Shown here piece by piece: positions 5,101 through 5,853 of a stretch of DNA of 5,853 bases (within the stretch, counting starts at the first letter, position 1; the number at the start of each line of letters is the position of its first letter). Origin of the DNA: Deltaproteobacteria bacterium (GTDB lineage Bacteria; Desulfobacterota; Syntrophia; Syntrophales; UBA2210); NCBI GenBank assembly GCA_016935935.1, contig JAFGPZ010000111.1, positions 1-5,853 on the forward strand. Direction: 5' to 3'. The notes beneath the pieces are model-generated. The model worked only from the letters and a program-made list of their open reading frames with translations. It was not told the origin of the DNA and did no database searches. Both the position numbers and the translations under genes were made by a program.

Positions 5101-5678
5101 TGAGCACAAAGCGAAGAGTTTCTGTCAAACGAGAACGAGAAGTCTTGACGTATGAAATTCTGCTGCAGACCTCTTACTGCCTGTTAAAGAAAGGGAAAGA
5201 GGATCCCAAGGGTAGATTTCATCAGTTTATGGCGAGCTTGGTCTTCACGGTTTTTGCTCTTGAGGCTTACTTGAACCACGTAGGTGCTATAATTTTTAAA
5301 TGTTGGGATGATCTTGAAAAATTAGCGCCAAAACAAAAGTTGAATGTAATAGCTGATCGTCTGGGAGTAAAAGTCGAATACGGAAAGAGGCCATGGCAGA
5401 CTATTGAATTATTCAAATTCCGTAGTAATATTGCACATGGAAAATCTATAAAGATAGAAGATAACAAGATACTCTCAATTGATGATTACTCGGAATATCA
5501 AGAGTATGAATTATTGCTGACAAATTGGGAGAAACTCTGCACACAAAAGAATGTTGAGAAGGCAAGAGAAGATGTAAAGGCAATCGTCAAGAAAATTAAT
5601 ACTGCAGCCGGATTTAAGAGCGATCATCCTTGTTCAGGAGGCTTTCAATTTGTGGAAACCTCGGTCATTACGGATTAA
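5100..5678 (+). CDS. HEPN-domain protein, putative ribonuclease (defence or toxin type)
   Basis: A 192-residue, mostly helical, soluble protein. Residues about 39-115 show the HEPN pattern: FHQFMASLVFTVFALEAYLN (40-59), a helix with E55, and the motif FRSNIAHGK (107-115) containing R108-x4-H113, the Rx4-6H catalytic signature of HEPN ribonucleases. Such proteins cut RNA in toxin-antitoxin, abortive-infection and restriction-linked systems, but some HEPN proteins are not toxic. I know of no more specific family name for this one. The GTG start is well supported: GGAGG (5089-5093) lies 6 bases upstream. It overlaps the stop of the metalloprotease remnant (TAGTG), indicating former translational coupling. 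No nucleotidyltransferase (MNT) antitoxin partner adjoins it. Base composition is more AT-rich than in the abiE genes, suggesting a different origin. The C-terminal part (170-192) is not part of the recognisable domain. Confidence 0.7.
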   Translation: MSTKRRVSVKREREVLTYEILLQTSYCLLKKGKEDPKGRFHQFMASLVFTVFALEAYLNHVGAIIFKCWDDLEKLAPKQKLNVIADRLGVKVEYGKRPWQTIELFKFRSNIAHGKSIKIEDNKILSIDDYSEYQEYELLLTNWEKLCTQKNVEKAREDVKAIVKKINTAAGFKSDHPCSGGFQFVETSVITD

Positions 5679-5853
5679 ATAAGTGAATAAACAACATGAA
5701 AAGATTGTAGATAGACCATATTCGTACGAGTTCTAATTTTTGGCATTTTATACTTGAAAACTACATCACTTACTACTCAGGGCATATTAAAGGTTGCATT
5801 TTCGAATGATATGGCAAATTTCTAACGCATTAAATTTCAATGCAATAAAAGCA
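5679..5853. other. AT-rich end of window, nothing recognised
   Basis: No reading frame with a ribosome binding site, no stable hairpin with a U-tract, and no repeat from elsewhere in the window. The HEPN gene therefore lacks a visible terminator here. Confidence 0.5.

Noticed and set aside
1..5853. CRISPR arrays, tRNA or rRNA genes
   Set aside because: No regularly spaced direct repeats and no tRNA- or rRNA-like sequence were seen on either strand by reading.

Overview
The window looks like an accessory region of a bacterial chromosome. Three things suggest this: abortive-infection and RNase-type genes, a decayed metalloprotease gene, several dispersed palindromic repeats, and long stretches without genes. 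A dockerin-like secreted protein, mixed base composition and GAAGACTCCCC-type palindromes would fit an environmental Desulfobacterota-like (former Deltaproteobacteria) genome. That placement is a guess from general resemblance; no marker gene is present.

Layout. Positions 1-1043 hold no convincing protein gene. They contain a CCCGTC/GACGGG hairpin at the left edge that resembles an IS200/IS605-type end, two copies of the GAAGACTCCCC repeat, a 13-bp inverted repeat, and a near-consensus promoter (605-633) followed about 130 bases later by an intrinsic terminator (762-798), which together look like a small non-coding RNA unit. Positions 1044-1559 encode a secreted protein with one dockerin-like calcium loop and a lipocalin-like domain. 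A short overlapping reading frame (1537-1704) and coding-like debris follow, up to a repeat half-site at 1849.

Positions 1916-3704 are a complete AbiE type IV toxin-antitoxin operon. It has a good sigma70-type promoter overlapped by a perfect 21-bp inverted repeat (probable AbiEi operator), then abiEi (winged-helix antitoxin and repressor), then after 9 bases abiEii (nucleotidyltransferase toxin, GTG start). Between 3705 and about 4480 there is gene-poor DNA with many hairpins: another full GAAGACTCCCC repeat, a perfect 48-base palindrome, and a short GC-rich segment whose translation resembles the C-terminal tail of formylglycine-generating-enzyme/C-type-lectin folds, possibly a variable region of a diversity-generating retroelement.

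Positions 4620-5100 are a broken YgjP-type zinc metalloprotease gene with two in-frame stops, one frameshift and a lost third zinc ligand. Its final stop codon overlaps by one base the GTG start of an intact HEPN-domain gene (5100-5678) carrying the Rx4H ribonuclease motif. The intact AbiE pair and the HEPN gene are two potential RNA-targeting defence or toxin functions within about 3.7 kb. The last 175 bases show nothing that can be called.
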